A stretch of 64,000 nt of DNA. It comes from Hirudinaria manillensis (Eukaryota > Annelida > Clitellata > Hirudinida > Hirudinidae). Position 1 is the first letter of the stretch. Every line of letters starts with the position of its first letter. The notes below the pieces were generated by a model. The model ran no database searches. It worked only from the letters and a program-made list of their open reading frames with translations, and was not told the DNA's origin. Both the position numbers and the translations under genes were made by a program. The DNA lies in contig CM067527.1 of assembly GCA_034509925.1 (NCBI GenBank), positions 7,243,501 through 7,307,500 of the forward strand, in the 5' to 3' direction. Positions 1-11,071 of this stretch are shown here, piece by piece.

Positions 1-179
1 GAAATGACCATAATCTGCATTATTAATTTACTTATTACTAATGTATACTTATTACACTAGTATCATTAGAATGCATTCAATTGAAATTGTGATTAATGCA
101 AAAATTGTGATCAAATCATCATGATGAATAAATTAATAAATTATGATAACATTCTTAATTATTTCTTAATTTTTAAATG

Positions 180-326
180 CTAGTTATTCATTCCCAAAAG
201 ATGTAGGTCAACCTTTTTATCATCAGTAACTAGGGTGATCTTCTTATGGTCCACTGAAAGCACTATTGCCCCCACTGCAACCCCAAATTCTCCATTACCC
301 TCTGGATCCACCCAGGTCCAGTCACC
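180..326 (-). CDS. 5' exon of an unconventional myosin (class VII/XV-like), partial
   Basis: Seen: an acceptor (TCTCAG) at 328-327 opens a frame reading GDWTWVDPEGNGEFGVAVGA, then IVLSVDHKKITLVTDDKK, before a stop at 180-182. A possible donor (AAG|GTTGAC) ends the exon at 213. Known: class VII and XV myosins begin with an SH3-like subdomain of the form GDxVWxD...EFDVPIGA.V, which this matches in order and spacing. Inferred: the motor domain lies to the left, outside the window. The first exon was not found; a donor-like CAG|GTGAGA on this strand near 1010 is not phase-compatible with a nearby ATG, so that exon may be untranslated. Only one exon is visible, so the class is uncertain. Confidence 0.5.
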   Translation of the reverse strand, partial: GDWTWVDPEGNGEFGVAVGAIVLSVDHKKITLVTDDKKVDLHLLGMNN

Positions 327-1185
327 CTGAGAATGAAATATAAATTGTGCCATTCAAGGTCCATAATCAAAAGCTGTAAGTTTCACAAATATAACAGACA
401 TTGTTACTTTATTCTGTCTAATTATTATATCACTTCCTAAACCAAGGAATACTAATAAATTATAAAATTAATTTACATTCATTTTTTGTGAAACCTGAAA
501 AGATGTATTGTAATATAAGAATTACCAAATGAGCAATGATTGAAACTTGATTTTCAACCAAAATTCTGGCCTATTTTAAACATGCTATCGATTTAAAAAA
601 AAAAAACTTGAAATATCAGAATTGTAATGATATGAGAATCAAAGAGTTGCTCACTTTGTTTAGAATAACCATAGTTGTCCCCAGAACGAAAGAAATGCAA
701 GAAGTATTTAGTTAAGAGGTTGACTTCAGTTACGTAATGACTTTTAGCAAAACCGATACATGACAAATTATTATTTAATTACGCTTATTATTAAATTGAA
801 AAGTACGCTCAAAAGATGATTCGACTAGAAATCGAAATTGTGCATAAAGTCCTTTTTATTTACAACAAAAATGCAGGACTAGTTAAACCAAGCTGCAACC
901 GTGGATCCAGAACAACTTATTTTCAAAAAATCAATCAGATAATGACTAATACCTCACAGACCCGCGCCAATTGCCGAAAGGTATAAAAAGCTATAATTAG
1001 CAGTTCACATCTCACCTGGAATGAAAGGTAATTCTTTTGCGAGAAAATGTTTTAATAATTTAAAAATCAGCTTTTTGTTGCAAATTATGTAAATTTCGCA
1101 CGAAAAAAATTGTTTTTTTTTTATTACTGATAAAGCAGAATTTCTAAACATTGACTATTTTTGCGAGGCAATTTATAAAAAATTA
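327..1185. other. Spacer, upstream of the myosin-like exon
   Basis: AT-rich sequence with no recognisable coding segment. It separates the leftward myosin-like exon from the rightward ORF at 1186, so it may hold divergent promoters, but no clear TATA or CCAAT element was seen. Confidence 0.3.
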
Positions 1186-1572
1186 ATGTCTTATCAATCA
1201 CGCATAAACAATTTGTCTGCTTTATTTGTACCGCCAAAAAAAATTATGGCGCCCGAGGTACCGATGCTTTTCGTCGTTAACAAGGCGATTGAGGCGATTT
1301 ATTTGAACTTTTTAGAGAGCGCAGGATTCAACACGAAACAAATTTATAAGCTGGATCTAAAATATTCTCAAACTCATCCAATAGCTCCACTTTGGCACGG
1401 AGAAATCTTATGGTTGAAACCGACTTGCGGGGTCGAAGTGTTAATGGGCCTCTCTGCCGTTGATGCCCCAGTCCATAGGTCAGAAAGCTGCGTTTATGGT
1501 CCTGACACGATCTGGCTAATATCCCAGTTACCCCCTGGTCTATCGTCGATAAAGCTCCAGCCCTACAGATAA
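1186..1572 (+). CDS. Unrecognised 128-residue ORF
   Basis: I do not recognise this protein. It starts at an ATG, reads MSYQSRINNLSALFVPPKK and runs 128 residues to a TAA without repeats or low complexity. The middle (IEAIYLNFLESAGFNTKQIY) could be an amphipathic helix, and the GC content is higher than the flanks. No signal peptide or membrane span is visible. It may be a small gene, a first exon, or chance. The LINE downstream lies on the same strand, but this ORF does not resemble a LINE ORF1. Confidence 0.25.
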   Translation: MSYQSRINNLSALFVPPKKIMAPEVPMLFVVNKAIEAIYLNFLESAGFNTKQIYKLDLKYSQTHPIAPLWHGEILWLKPTCGVEVLMGLSAVDAPVHRSESCVYGPDTIWLISQLPPGLSSIKLQPYR

Positions 1573-2069
1573 TTAAATATTCAGCCCTATTTTCATGAAT
1601 TCGGCGAGATTATCTGGCTCAGCGGCATCCCAAGCCACAAAAAGTGGAAAGAATAAAACCACGCTGATGGTCAATCTCTAATTTGCTCTCGCCCAAAGCT
1701 GCCCTCACTCGGCCAATTATGCCCTCTCAACCCAAGAAAACTACAAAGCCCAGTAGCATGAAAAGTTTTCTTATTTCCACTCTAGTTCATTACTCTAAAT
1801 GTTTGAAAAATCTACTTTTCCAAATAAGACATCCAAATGTCAATCCAACCCAGCTAAACGGCATTAAATGTTTATTCCACAAACAACCTTAATTTGACTT
1901 TTCATACTTTGGCTCACACTTACACTGCATTTCATAAGTAAAAGAGATTTAGGAATAATCCCATATTCAGCTGCTTTAAAAACCACTTGCTAGCACCAAA
2001 TTCTTTAAACAGAAAAGACATTATCAATAGCTATTTAGGAAACCATTTAGCTCCATCACCTCCGGCAAA
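1573..2069. other. Spacer before the LINE
   Basis: AT-rich, with only short chance ORFs. The reading frame of the LINE extends back to 1987, but the composition changes from AT-rich to GC-rich near 2070-2100, which is probably the insertion edge. Confidence 0.35.
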
Positions 2070-3495
2070 TTCCCCATTCCCTTTCAAATCCTGCTATATC
2101 ACTCCTCTTCTGAAAAAACCCAGCCTCGACCCTGAAGATGTCAATTCCTACCGGCCTATCTCCAATCTCTCCGTTTTTTCAAAAATCCTAGAGCGCCTCG
2201 CGCTCCGCAGGGTCATGGCCCATCTGGACCACCATCGACTCCTCCCGGCGCACCAGTCAGCCTACCGTCAACATCACTCGACCGAAACCGCCGTTCTCCG
2301 CGTCTCCTCGGATCTCCTCCGTGCCGCGGGGGCCGGCGAAGTGTCACTGCTCGTCCTCCTTGACCTTTCGGCCGCCTTCGACATTGTCGATCACGACATA
2401 CTCCTCCAACGACTCGAGAGATCTTTCGGCTTCGCAGACCGCGTCCTTGACTGGTTCCGGTCCTACCTCGCTGATCGTTCCTTCTGCGTTGGCCACGGCG
2501 ACCTCGCGTCGCCCAAGGCTCCGACAACCTGCGGTGTTCCTCAGGGCTCCGTCCTCGTTCCGCTTCTTTTCTCGATGTACACGGCGGAACTTGAGAGCAT
2601 CATCCACTCCCACGAACTCCACTGCCACATGGATGCTGACGACACCCAAGTATACGGTCACTGCAAACCCGACCACACCGAGGCCCTCTCCTCCAGGATG
2701 TCTCGATGTGTGAAGGCCATCAGCGACTGGATGTTCAGTAGCCGTCTGCAGCTGAACAGTAGCAAAACCGAGGTGATGTGGACTTCCTCGCCCAGACGTG
2801 CCTCGGCGCTTCCTTCCATCCCGGTCACCATCTGCTCCGACGTTACCCACCCTGTGCATTCCGTCCGCAATCTGGGGATCTGGCTGGACTCGGACTGCTC
2901 CATGAGCACGCACATCGACAAGACCGCTCGTTCCTGCTTTGCGTCCCTAAGGGAGATCCGCAGCATTGCCTCTCCTCTCTCCTTCGAGGTCAGGAAGTGC
3001 TTAATCACAGCCCTGATTCTCCCCAGGATTGATTACGGGAACGCTACGCTCGCAGGTCTCCCGTCCTGTCGCCTGGAGCAGCTTCAGAGAGTTATTAACA
3101 CGGCAGCCAAGCTCATATTCAACAAGAGGAAGTATGATCACGTGTCACCGCTCCTCTACGAACTCCACTGGCTGCGTATCCACCAGCGCATCGACTACAA
3201 GATCGCCACGCTGGTCTACAAATCTCTCTTGGGCTGTTCACCGTCCTACCTGCCATTCACCCGCAGTGCGCACCTCCAGGGCAGACGCGGTCTCAGGTCC
3301 ACATCCAGAGGCTCCCTCTTCCGCCCACACGCCAACCGCGCCACGCTTGACGGCAGGTCCATCGACGTCGTTGGGCCCAGGACCTGGAACAGACTAGATC
3401 CTAAGGTGACGACCTCAGACCCAGCCGGTTTCCACTCCGCCCTGAAGACCTTCCTCTTCAGGGAAAGTCACCCTTATCCCCCTCAGTGGCCTTGA
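1987..3495 (+). CDS. LINE reverse transcriptase (ORF2 C-terminal part)
   Basis: RNA-templated DNA polymerase part of the LINE. Visible motifs in order: ITPLLKKPSLDPEDVNSYRP (finger region, ~2098), LDLSAAFDIVDHD (block A with the first catalytic Asp, ~2359), CGVPQGSVL (block B, ~2530) and the catalytic box near 2626-2650. That box reads MDADDTQVY instead of the usual YADDTQ.Y, and block B continues V-PLLF where G-PLLF is usual; both are single-residue departures that could impair activity. The C-terminal PRTWN...FLFRE segment is typical of CR1-like elements. There are no internal stops over 502 codons. The first ~28 codons are AT-rich and may be read-in from flanking DNA. Confidence 0.9.
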   Translation: MLAPNSLNRKDIINSYLGNHLAPSPPANSPFPFKSCYITPLLKKPSLDPEDVNSYRPISNLSVFSKILERLALRRVMAHLDHHRLLPAHQSAYRQHHSTETAVLRVSSDLLRAAGAGEVSLLVLLDLSAAFDIVDHDILLQRLERSFGFADRVLDWFRSYLADRSFCVGHGDLASPKAPTTCGVPQGSVLVPLLFSMYTAELESIIHSHELHCHMDADDTQVYGHCKPDHTEALSSRMSRCVKAISDWMFSSRLQLNSSKTEVMWTSSPRRASALPSIPVTICSDVTHPVHSVRNLGIWLDSDCSMSTHIDKTARSCFASLREIRSIASPLSFEVRKCLITALILPRIDYGNATLAGLPSCRLEQLQRVINTAAKLIFNKRKYDHVSPLLYELHWLRIHQRIDYKIATLVYKSLLGCSPSYLPFTRSAHLQGRRGLRSTSRGSLFRPHANRATLDGRSIDVVGPRTWNRLDPKVTTSDPAGFHSALKTFLFRESHPYPPQWP

Positions 3496-3557
3496 AGTCC
3501 ACCGGACATACGCCACTTTAATAACCTGAATTATTATTATTATTATTATTATTATTA
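2070..3557 (+). mobile_element. 5'-truncated non-LTR retrotransposon (CR1/L2-like LINE) with (ATT)n tail
   Basis: A GC-rich block in AT-rich surroundings carries an uninterrupted reverse transcriptase frame. It is followed by about 40 bases of 3' UTR and ends in an (ATT)n tail at about 3532-3557, the usual 3' end of such LINEs. The endonuclease domain and ORF1 are absent, so the copy is 5'-truncated. Its last ~95 bases recur at 43304-43445 in the same orientation. The intact frame suggests a fairly recent insertion. Clade assignment by reverse transcriptase wording is tentative, and no target-site duplication could be defined because the 5' edge is blurred. Confidence 0.92.
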
Positions 3558-4863
3558 AACCAGCATGAGACCACAAGCCATCACAAAAGCTCTTGACAGA
3601 ATTCAGAGGCTTAGCCCATTCATAAGCAGTTTATAATTTGGCTTAGAATCCAACACTGGTAATAAAGTTGTCAAAACAGTTTTTGAAAGTTAATAAATTA
3701 GACAAAATTGTCTGCCTGCAAATAAAAACTCAAAGCTGCAAAAAGATAACAAGAACTGCAATGAAAAGAAACAAGAAATCAAAAGTAAGGTGGAAAATTT
3801 GATCACAAAATGATGCGCCCTTAGGAAAAACAAATGCTCTACCTAGCAAAAGTTAGAACCACTTACCATCATTCTAATGAGGCACCATGCTTGAGAGTGT
3901 CATGCAAAAACGTTTAATACATTACCCATAAATGAATCAATGAATTGAAGATCTGTGTAAACATTCACTAAAAACTTTAGAAATATCAAGACTTCCTGCA
4001 TATACAAGTGAATAAAAGTAGCGGCCGCATATACAAACAAACGAAGACCCATGGACAATTCCCTCAACATGTCTGGGATCAGACCATCACTTAGATGAAT
4101 GGTTCATCCCTGAAATATAATCAACTGGCTTCCTCTGATGTACTTTAGGTAGCACTTATAACCATTCTGAAAAGTGAGCAACAATTAAATACTAAATCAG
4201 ATCAGCACACAATAGATTCTTCTCATGCATGAGGTATCATGAAATGAGATGAGGATCAAAACTAACCTGTCGTCTAAAATAAGATCAATTAATTCAAACA
4301 GTTTAGGTCTAACAAATTTGTTTTCAGTCGTGCTAGAACTAAAAAATATTAGGAGTAAGAAGCCAAGGAACAACAGCATCTCAATCAAGCTTCAAAGATG
4401 ACAACAAGCCAAAACAGCAATCCTAAGCATTGCACAGGATGGAAGCCAGAACGATGCATTGACAATTTAAATATAGGTCCAAAGTGGGAAAACGTGCAGC
4501 ATAAAATAAAGAAATACAGGCAGTTCTCAAAAGTCACTTAAATGGATATAATATTTTGTGAATGTGGCACCAGAAATAGTTCGTCATTAATGGTATCAAT
4601 TTATAATCTTCAAGATTACTTATAACAATTAATAAACGCCACCACAAATCTATAACTCAGTTTTAACTATGTAGATATTACTATTTTTCAATGACTATAA
4701 TTATCAGGAATTTTTACTAGTTGAGCTAATTAGACATCATTATCAATGCTTTGACTCTGATGACTAAAACTGGTGACTTTGACCATTGGTGACTAAGTTA
4801 TTTTCATAAAGAAAAAAGATTCAAGGACTTATAAGGACATCTTTGTGCAAGGCACAGCATTAA
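3558..4863. other. Spacer between LINE and glycosyltransferase
   Basis: AT-rich with no supported exon. A short ORF on the minus strand near 4197-4388 is hydrophobic and of low complexity, and is not credited. The region probably includes the 3' UTR of the leftward glycosyltransferase. Confidence 0.35.
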
Positions 4864-6882
4864 TTAAGGATTGGTAACCCCAGCATCAATTTTGTTTCCC
4901 CACCAATCAAACTTTGGTAATTCTTCTGGAAGATCTATGAAGGAATCTGACCATTGCATTACTAAAGGACAGCCTGGACCCCTAACGGAGTCATTTGTAA
5001 AGTGAAGACCCGCTTCCTGTCTGTTGTTTCCGAAGCACATCCGATAGTCCTCCTCCTTGGTCTCGAAAAAGACCAAGCACAACTTCGCCGGGACGATCCA
5101 CGGACAACCGTATCGCGGAGGTGTTGCAATGTTCCCGACGTTCGAATAAACGGTCATGAGGGACTTCTTGGTCGTGTAGAAAATGAGCCACATCTCCCAC
5201 ATGGTGTCCTCCGTGCCTTGTTGCACGAACTCTTCGTACCACGTGCTCGGCCTTGCCCCGGGAACGTAAGGATGAAAAGTCTCGGCTTGCTTAAGTCCTT
5301 CGTTGACGACCAAATGACTGATGTTGGCGTGAAACCAATCTTGAAAGTCTTTCCAAACACGAGGAGATGGCGAGAAACCCCAAGTGCCCGGGCAAACGTA
5401 CATGAAAGCGGAGGTGTTCGGTCGGATCGGAACGAAGTTGTTGTGGGCGAACATCTGCCCTCCCCCGTTCAAACTGGCCCCGGCAAAGTCGGGTCTCGTG
5501 CCGTATTTGTCGTGAACGGCCTTCAGCCACTTGTAAACAAAAGGTGACACTTCCATGTCATCCTCCAATATCAGGGCAATTTCCTGCCTGCTGCCTTTAT
5601 GTTCCACATTTGGACGCCAAGAGTCAATCCACTGCCCATAAATCCCCACGTGCTCATTTTGAATGTGAACAGTACAGTTACCTGAGCAAAACAATTACAA
5701 AAAGAAAATAAATAATATCATTAAAAATATCAACATCAACAAAAAATTACTTTTATGAATTGTTTTTTTATTAGTTAGTTCAGCTTTTTTTGTCTGTTTA
5801 ATTAGTTCATAAAATTCAAACTACAAACCACAAGAGAGTTAAAATATTTATATGTAATTAATAAAATTAAATTTAAAGATTCTTCTAAATGTCTATTTTA
5901 TCACTACATAATTGCTTGCCACAACAAAGTAGACTTTTATTTATATGTGTCTTGTAAATGCATCAACATAATCCTTATGATATCACAGATTTCATTTATG
6001 ACATATTTGGAAGAGATTCACAAAGTATCTTTTCCATTCATATGGCATAAATTAATATAATTTTATGTTAATTTTATATTAATTTATATTAATATACTTA
6101 TAACATGTATATGTTGATACAATTAGGACACTTCATGGACAGAGTGTTGCTAATATTATTTCCAATTTCAATGCAACAGCCTATTGTTACTTAATATTAT
6201 AGTTATTATATAGAATTATATTGCCATAATAAGCAATTTAAGATTCAAATAAAAATGCCATCTTTCAGAAATAAACTTATTTCAGGTTATAAACTTATTT
6301 CATGTCACTAGTGAAACAAAGGAAACATATTTTAAAGTAATAATACATAAAAACTATTGCTCAAATTTATATTATAATATAAGGATACAAACTCCTAGGT
6401 ACTGGCATCACTCAGGAAAATGATAAAAAAAAACAAACCTTATCATAAATAATAAGTCATCAACATTGGCATAATCATTATCATCAATCATCATTTTTAC
6501 CTATCTGTGAGGAAAAATTCTGAGAAGTCTCCAATACTCTTTTATCAATTTTGTTATTTTCATCTATGTCGATCCAGATTTCAATGGCCATTGTGTCACC
6601 ATCCATTCGGACTGATTTCAAAGATTTAAGCAACCTGGCCAAGGATTCTGCTCTTGAAAAAGTCAGGACAATTATTCTGAAGTCTACAGGCTTCGAATAA
6701 ATGAAAGGCACTCCAGACTGCCCCATGAACTTTGGCTTTGCACCAAACATATTTAAAGCCTTCTCATTTGGTAAGTCTCCACAACAAATGTGATATATCA
6801 AGATCAAAGTGCTACAAGCACAGACCGGAAGGAAGATTTTTTTACATGCATTCATTTTCGGAGATAAGGTTAGATACCTCAT
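4864..6882 (-). CDS. Type II membrane glycosyltransferase (GT-A fold, GT2/GnT I-like)
   Basis: Two-exon gene, exons 6501-6882 and 4864-5681, joined in phase 1 (ATAG|GTAAAA ... TGCTCAG|GT) to give 399 residues. A short cytosolic tail precedes a hydrophobic anchor at about residues 16-34 (KKIFLPVCACSTLILIYHIC), as in Golgi enzymes. The nucleotide-binding start is FRIIVLTFSRAESLARLLKS (~69-88). The metal-binding DxD-type motif is LEDDMEVSP, with E167-D168-D169. Sugar-donor transferases of this layout act in the Golgi lumen on protein or lipid glycans, but donor and acceptor cannot be read here. A second in-frame ATG at codon 10 is an alternative start. No stop or frame defect is seen. The family call is strong; the exact activity is unknown. 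Confidence 0.85.
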
Positions 6883-8805
6883 TATTCAATTTATCGAATT
6901 CCACTGTAGATATGAATAAAATTAACTACTTATTAATGATATGTACTCCTACGCCAATATACTCCAATCACAATGGTTAAAATGTAATGATGTAATGGGA
7001 CAAACTTAAACAACTCTCCAATATGACTTTAACTGAGTCAAATGAATCTAAGTTCGAAAATGCGTCTGCAACAGCTTCTCTGCATAAAGTTGTTTATGTT
7101 TAACCATTCATTACACAGGAGCTAGCCTTCCCGACACCATCAGCATCAACATAGGAAAGACGATGGAAGATGACATAAGTGCTTTCACTAATTCACTTTG
7201 ATGATTGTAATTGATCTCAAATTGATGTTAGAACAATTAACCAAAGTACTCAAAATTTATACGAGGTTACAACTGAAGCTACGTTCATTTAAACAAACCA
7301 AATCTAAATTTTAGGAGATTTATGATTGCATATATTAATACGCACATCTTTAAATACAAATGCCGTTAAAAATTTTAAATGTCTGAAAGTATTTGATGAT
7401 TAAACTTTACGTGAATAAAAACGCGCCACTGATTAGAAAGCCATAATTTATTGCATAGTTTTTGATCCGTTGCATTTGTGGTGCATCTTGCTCCACATTA
7501 TAATATGAATCATTTGCTTTTTTTATCTGAATTTGATTCGCATTTATCTTGAAATCTGATTTATAGATTCTTATCGGTGTGAAGTTAAATCGATGAAGTA
7601 CTTATTACTGATCTGTACAAATCAAACTTTTCCAATGAGTTGCTTGCGAATCCAGCCATTTATTATCAACAAAACGCATAATCAATATACGCTATTTATG
7701 TGTTTATATGCTTTGAATCAGATAAAATCATTACATATCCTGAGGAACGGGCGTGACCTAAATAAGGATAAAGATTCTCTTTGACGTTTGTTCCTCACGT
7801 TCTATGTGTGATTGACCTGAATTTCGTATGTCAAAATAAATCCTAGTACACTTAAGAACTGAATAATTAAGGAGTGTTAAGCCGGACTAGAACAATGTGT
7901 CTGACCCGAAGGCCGTATCTGACTCGATCGACCGACGAGCCTCCACGAAGGACGCGCCCGTGTCTGAGTCCCGAGGAAGAATTCTGGATTGGAGTCTGGA
8001 TTGACGGGGCAACCATAGACTTTATTTGCTTTTTTAATGGCTACTTTTATTTTGGATTTTTAAATGATTAATTCTTAGCAAAAGAAGTTATAGAAGAACT
8101 AATTAAAGGTTTAACAAGGAAAGCTCGTGTCACACCTGATCAGTGACCAGTCATTTATTTGCCAATTAAAATTTGTATGAACTCCATAGCAGCAGCATCA
8201 CCAATGGGGATGGTAGCACATTTTTTCAACAACTTCATTATAATTTAATACTTGTCAAGGTTAAGACTAAATTCCATTTGTTTTATTCGCCCTATATACA
8301 CAAAACTATACAAGCTGAAGTGACTTGGTGTGAGACAAAAAACCGGATCTAGAATGTATTGGTGGTGGAGGAAATTTTGAGGAAGGAGAAAAGTTTAACA
8401 TTGGGGGACCATGGTCTCCTCCGGCTCCTCATGGCTCCATACTAGATATGACCATAAAATTGTGCGAGGGTAAAACCCCCCCAAAAAAATAGAAATGTTG
8501 TTTCCGTTAATTCTGAAGTGTTGCAACTAATTGTCAGGTCTTTGAATAAAAACCTTTAAATTTTCAAATTAAATAGCACAGATTTGCATGTTTTTATCAT
8601 TTTTTAAAATTGGAGTACAATTTAATTGATATTAAAGTCGGCCTGAGTCAAAATACACGCTCGATTTACTTTGTTTTGTTTGATTCGGAACTGAGGGTTT
8701 TTACTACCGGACGAAGCTCGCTCGCTGAGCCAAATCGTCTAGATGATATTATTTTAGTACTTGATTGCCAATTTCTTGCCACATTTGTTTATACATTTAT
8801 AAAAT
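6883..8805. other. Spacer between glycosyltransferase and zinc-finger gene
   Basis: Divergent intergenic region of about 1.9 kb. A more GC-rich patch at 7870-8000 and a C-run near 8480 stand out but hold no convincing exon or core promoter. The start region of the zinc-finger gene overlaps another open frame (8610-8879) that ends inside it and is not credited. Confidence 0.35.
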
Positions 8806-10783
8806 ATGGAGAAACTTATGAAAAAGGAGCCGGATACGATGAAAGCATTATTGGCAAATACTGTATACATGCTGTGTAAGGACGGGTTTTCGTTTACAAG
8901 AAGATTAACCATAAAAGGCCTCATAGCTGTCTCCGTAGATGATGAGGCATTTATAGTTCAGATGGATAAAAAATTCTGTCATTCCCCGAGTGGCGATGTG
9001 GTACCCATCAATAACCACGCTAACGGTGATAGCGAAGAGGGCAACGATGATTCCATTGAAAGGCTACGAGTGTTTTGTGAAGATGTCACCAACTCCGCAC
9101 AAATCGAGGAAGGGTACGAAGATGGAGTTGGCGAAGACCACGTTCAAAATAACATCCATCAGATGGAATTTTCCAGAGAGTCTGTTACAAAAGGTGATCA
9201 AGTTGTGGAGAGTCAGGGTAAATTATTTGGAATTAAAAATAACGATGATAACGGGTCTATGGACATGGCTCACAACTTCCTCGAAAACTTTTCTGGTTCT
9301 GCCGTTGTCAAACTTGAAGTTGCCTCTGACAATGAGGATGCCAACGAACTTCTTGCCTCCATAAATGCAGACTACAGCAGCTACCTGGAAGTTTGTAGCT
9401 TTATAACACATATTTCATAATTTATATTCTATGGGTTTAACATATTTATTAGACTTTTGGGAATTATCAACAGCAATAGTTGAGCTTGCATGTCATAATC
9501 ATCTGGAAGAGAGCTTTATAATTTTTATTAGCAACTTATTTATTTGTTATGATTCTACTTGTGGTGAAGTGATAAGAAAAAAGCCACATTTTATCAGTTC
9601 TTTATGGATTTCTTATAGTTATGAAATATGATTGGGGAATGATATGGTTATGAAGTGGGGTTAAGGTATGGTTAGGTGCTAAAAGTCACTGAGGTGTCAT
9701 TTACCATTACATTGTTAACAATCCTTAGGAATTCAACCTTCCTGGCCATAACAATTGTGCTTCAAGATAATTAATCTGATCAAATGTCATCTAAGGTTAT
9801 GTGATCTTAGGAAAAAACAAAACATTACAAGCACCAAATTATTTCAGGCAAAGAATTATTCATATGCATCATTTTAAATAATATCTTTTTCTTCATTTAC
9901 ATTTAAACTGATAAATCCAGCAGGAGAATGACACTGCAGCCATGTCGTCAGGCTCCTCCCCTCTACATCTCTTAGGTGCCAATCAACAGCTCGGCCATGC
10001 CCCTTCCTCAGCTTCTTCGACCTCATCTCACTGCAACAAGAACAACATTAAGCTACAGATCAAGAAGGACGTTTTCAACTATGACGAAGAAGGCAGACGA
10101 CTCAAGTCATTTGAATGTCAGTACAGTGGGTGTACTAAGGTATGTCAAAATGCTTGGTTTAGTTTTTCTCTGGCATGTGATATGTGGTAGCATGTGATGG
10201 ACTAAGTTGGATGTTTCGAACCTTTGCAGAAGTGCTTAATCGTTCGTTGGATTTTGGATGGTTTCATCAGCTTCTTGTCATCATAAGCGAGCAACATTTA
10301 TCGGACCGAAACACAATTTTTTGTGTCATCCTAATTATAAGAGCAATGTCATTAATGTGAATTACTCAGAACATAATTTAAGTAATAACTTCTTTATGAC
10401 CAAACTTGCCCTGAGTAATTATCGTGTCATTGTTACCGACAACAAAAATTTCTTGTTGCCTACACAACCACAGTGGTTATCACTGCAACCGTCATCGCAT
10501 TAATTTCCTTTCCATCCCTTTCCATTAGGCATTCTTCCGGAAAGACCACTTGACACGACACCAGAGGATAAAGCACGGCAAGCCTTACGGCGTCGAATCG
10601 CAAGACGTTTACAAATGTTGCGGCAAGACCTTCTACAAACACCGATCGCTTCTCAAACATATCAAGGACACCCACCCGGATCTGGGAGACACGAGCGTCC
10701 TCCTAGTCGTCCATGACAATAGTTGCTACGAGCATGTCAACGGTGATTCTCAAACGATTACAGGTGCTTCGACTGATGTTTAA
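8806..10783 (+). CDS. C2H2 zinc-finger protein
   Basis: Three-exon model: 8806-9390, 9924-10139 and 10529-10783, all phase 0, giving 351 residues. The N-terminal ~50 residues (TMKALLANTVYMLCKDGFSF onward) look folded; an acidic, Ser-rich stretch follows. The fingers lie at the end. Finger 1 (ECQYSGCTK|AFFRKDHLTRH) is a C-x4-C-x12-H-x4-H finger split by an intron. The second unit reads VYKCCGKTFYKHRSLLKHI, with two adjacent Cys where C-x2-C is normal, so it may not bind zinc canonically. Inferred: a nuclear nucleic-acid-binding protein with unknown target. An alternative splice from 10763 to an exon at 11016-11071 would replace the last residues with MSPSKDVLAEASVFADS. The first donor (GTTTGT) is weak. 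Confidence 0.7.
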
Positions 10784-11071
10784 TGATTTCAACTGCAAAA
10801 GAACAGCCGCATTATCTCTCGTCATTCTAGATCAAACGTCCTTTTAATTTTAATTAAAGCATTTTCATTTAATCACTCGTAAATCTTACTTAATGATTGG
10901 AAGCTAACTTTTACTTTGTGTTTTATAATTGAGACTCAGATTATATTTTTTTATTTATTTTGTTTTTGAAATATTTCTAGTATAACTTGAATTCAAAAGT
11001 CCCATTTCATTGTAGAAATGAGCCCTTCCAAGGACGTGTTAGCAGAAGCATCGGTCTTTGCAGATTCCTGA

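Noticed and set aside
2213-2913. Antisense and alternate-frame ORFs in the LINE
   Set aside because: Shadows caused by high GC in the reverse transcriptase; no domain of their own.
4991-5547. ORFs overlapping the glycosyltransferase on both strands
   Set aside because: Shadows of the real coding exon, which has the family motifs and good splice sites.
7874-8071. Short GC-rich ORF
   Set aside because: No domain, poor context and no linked exon; composition alone is not enough.
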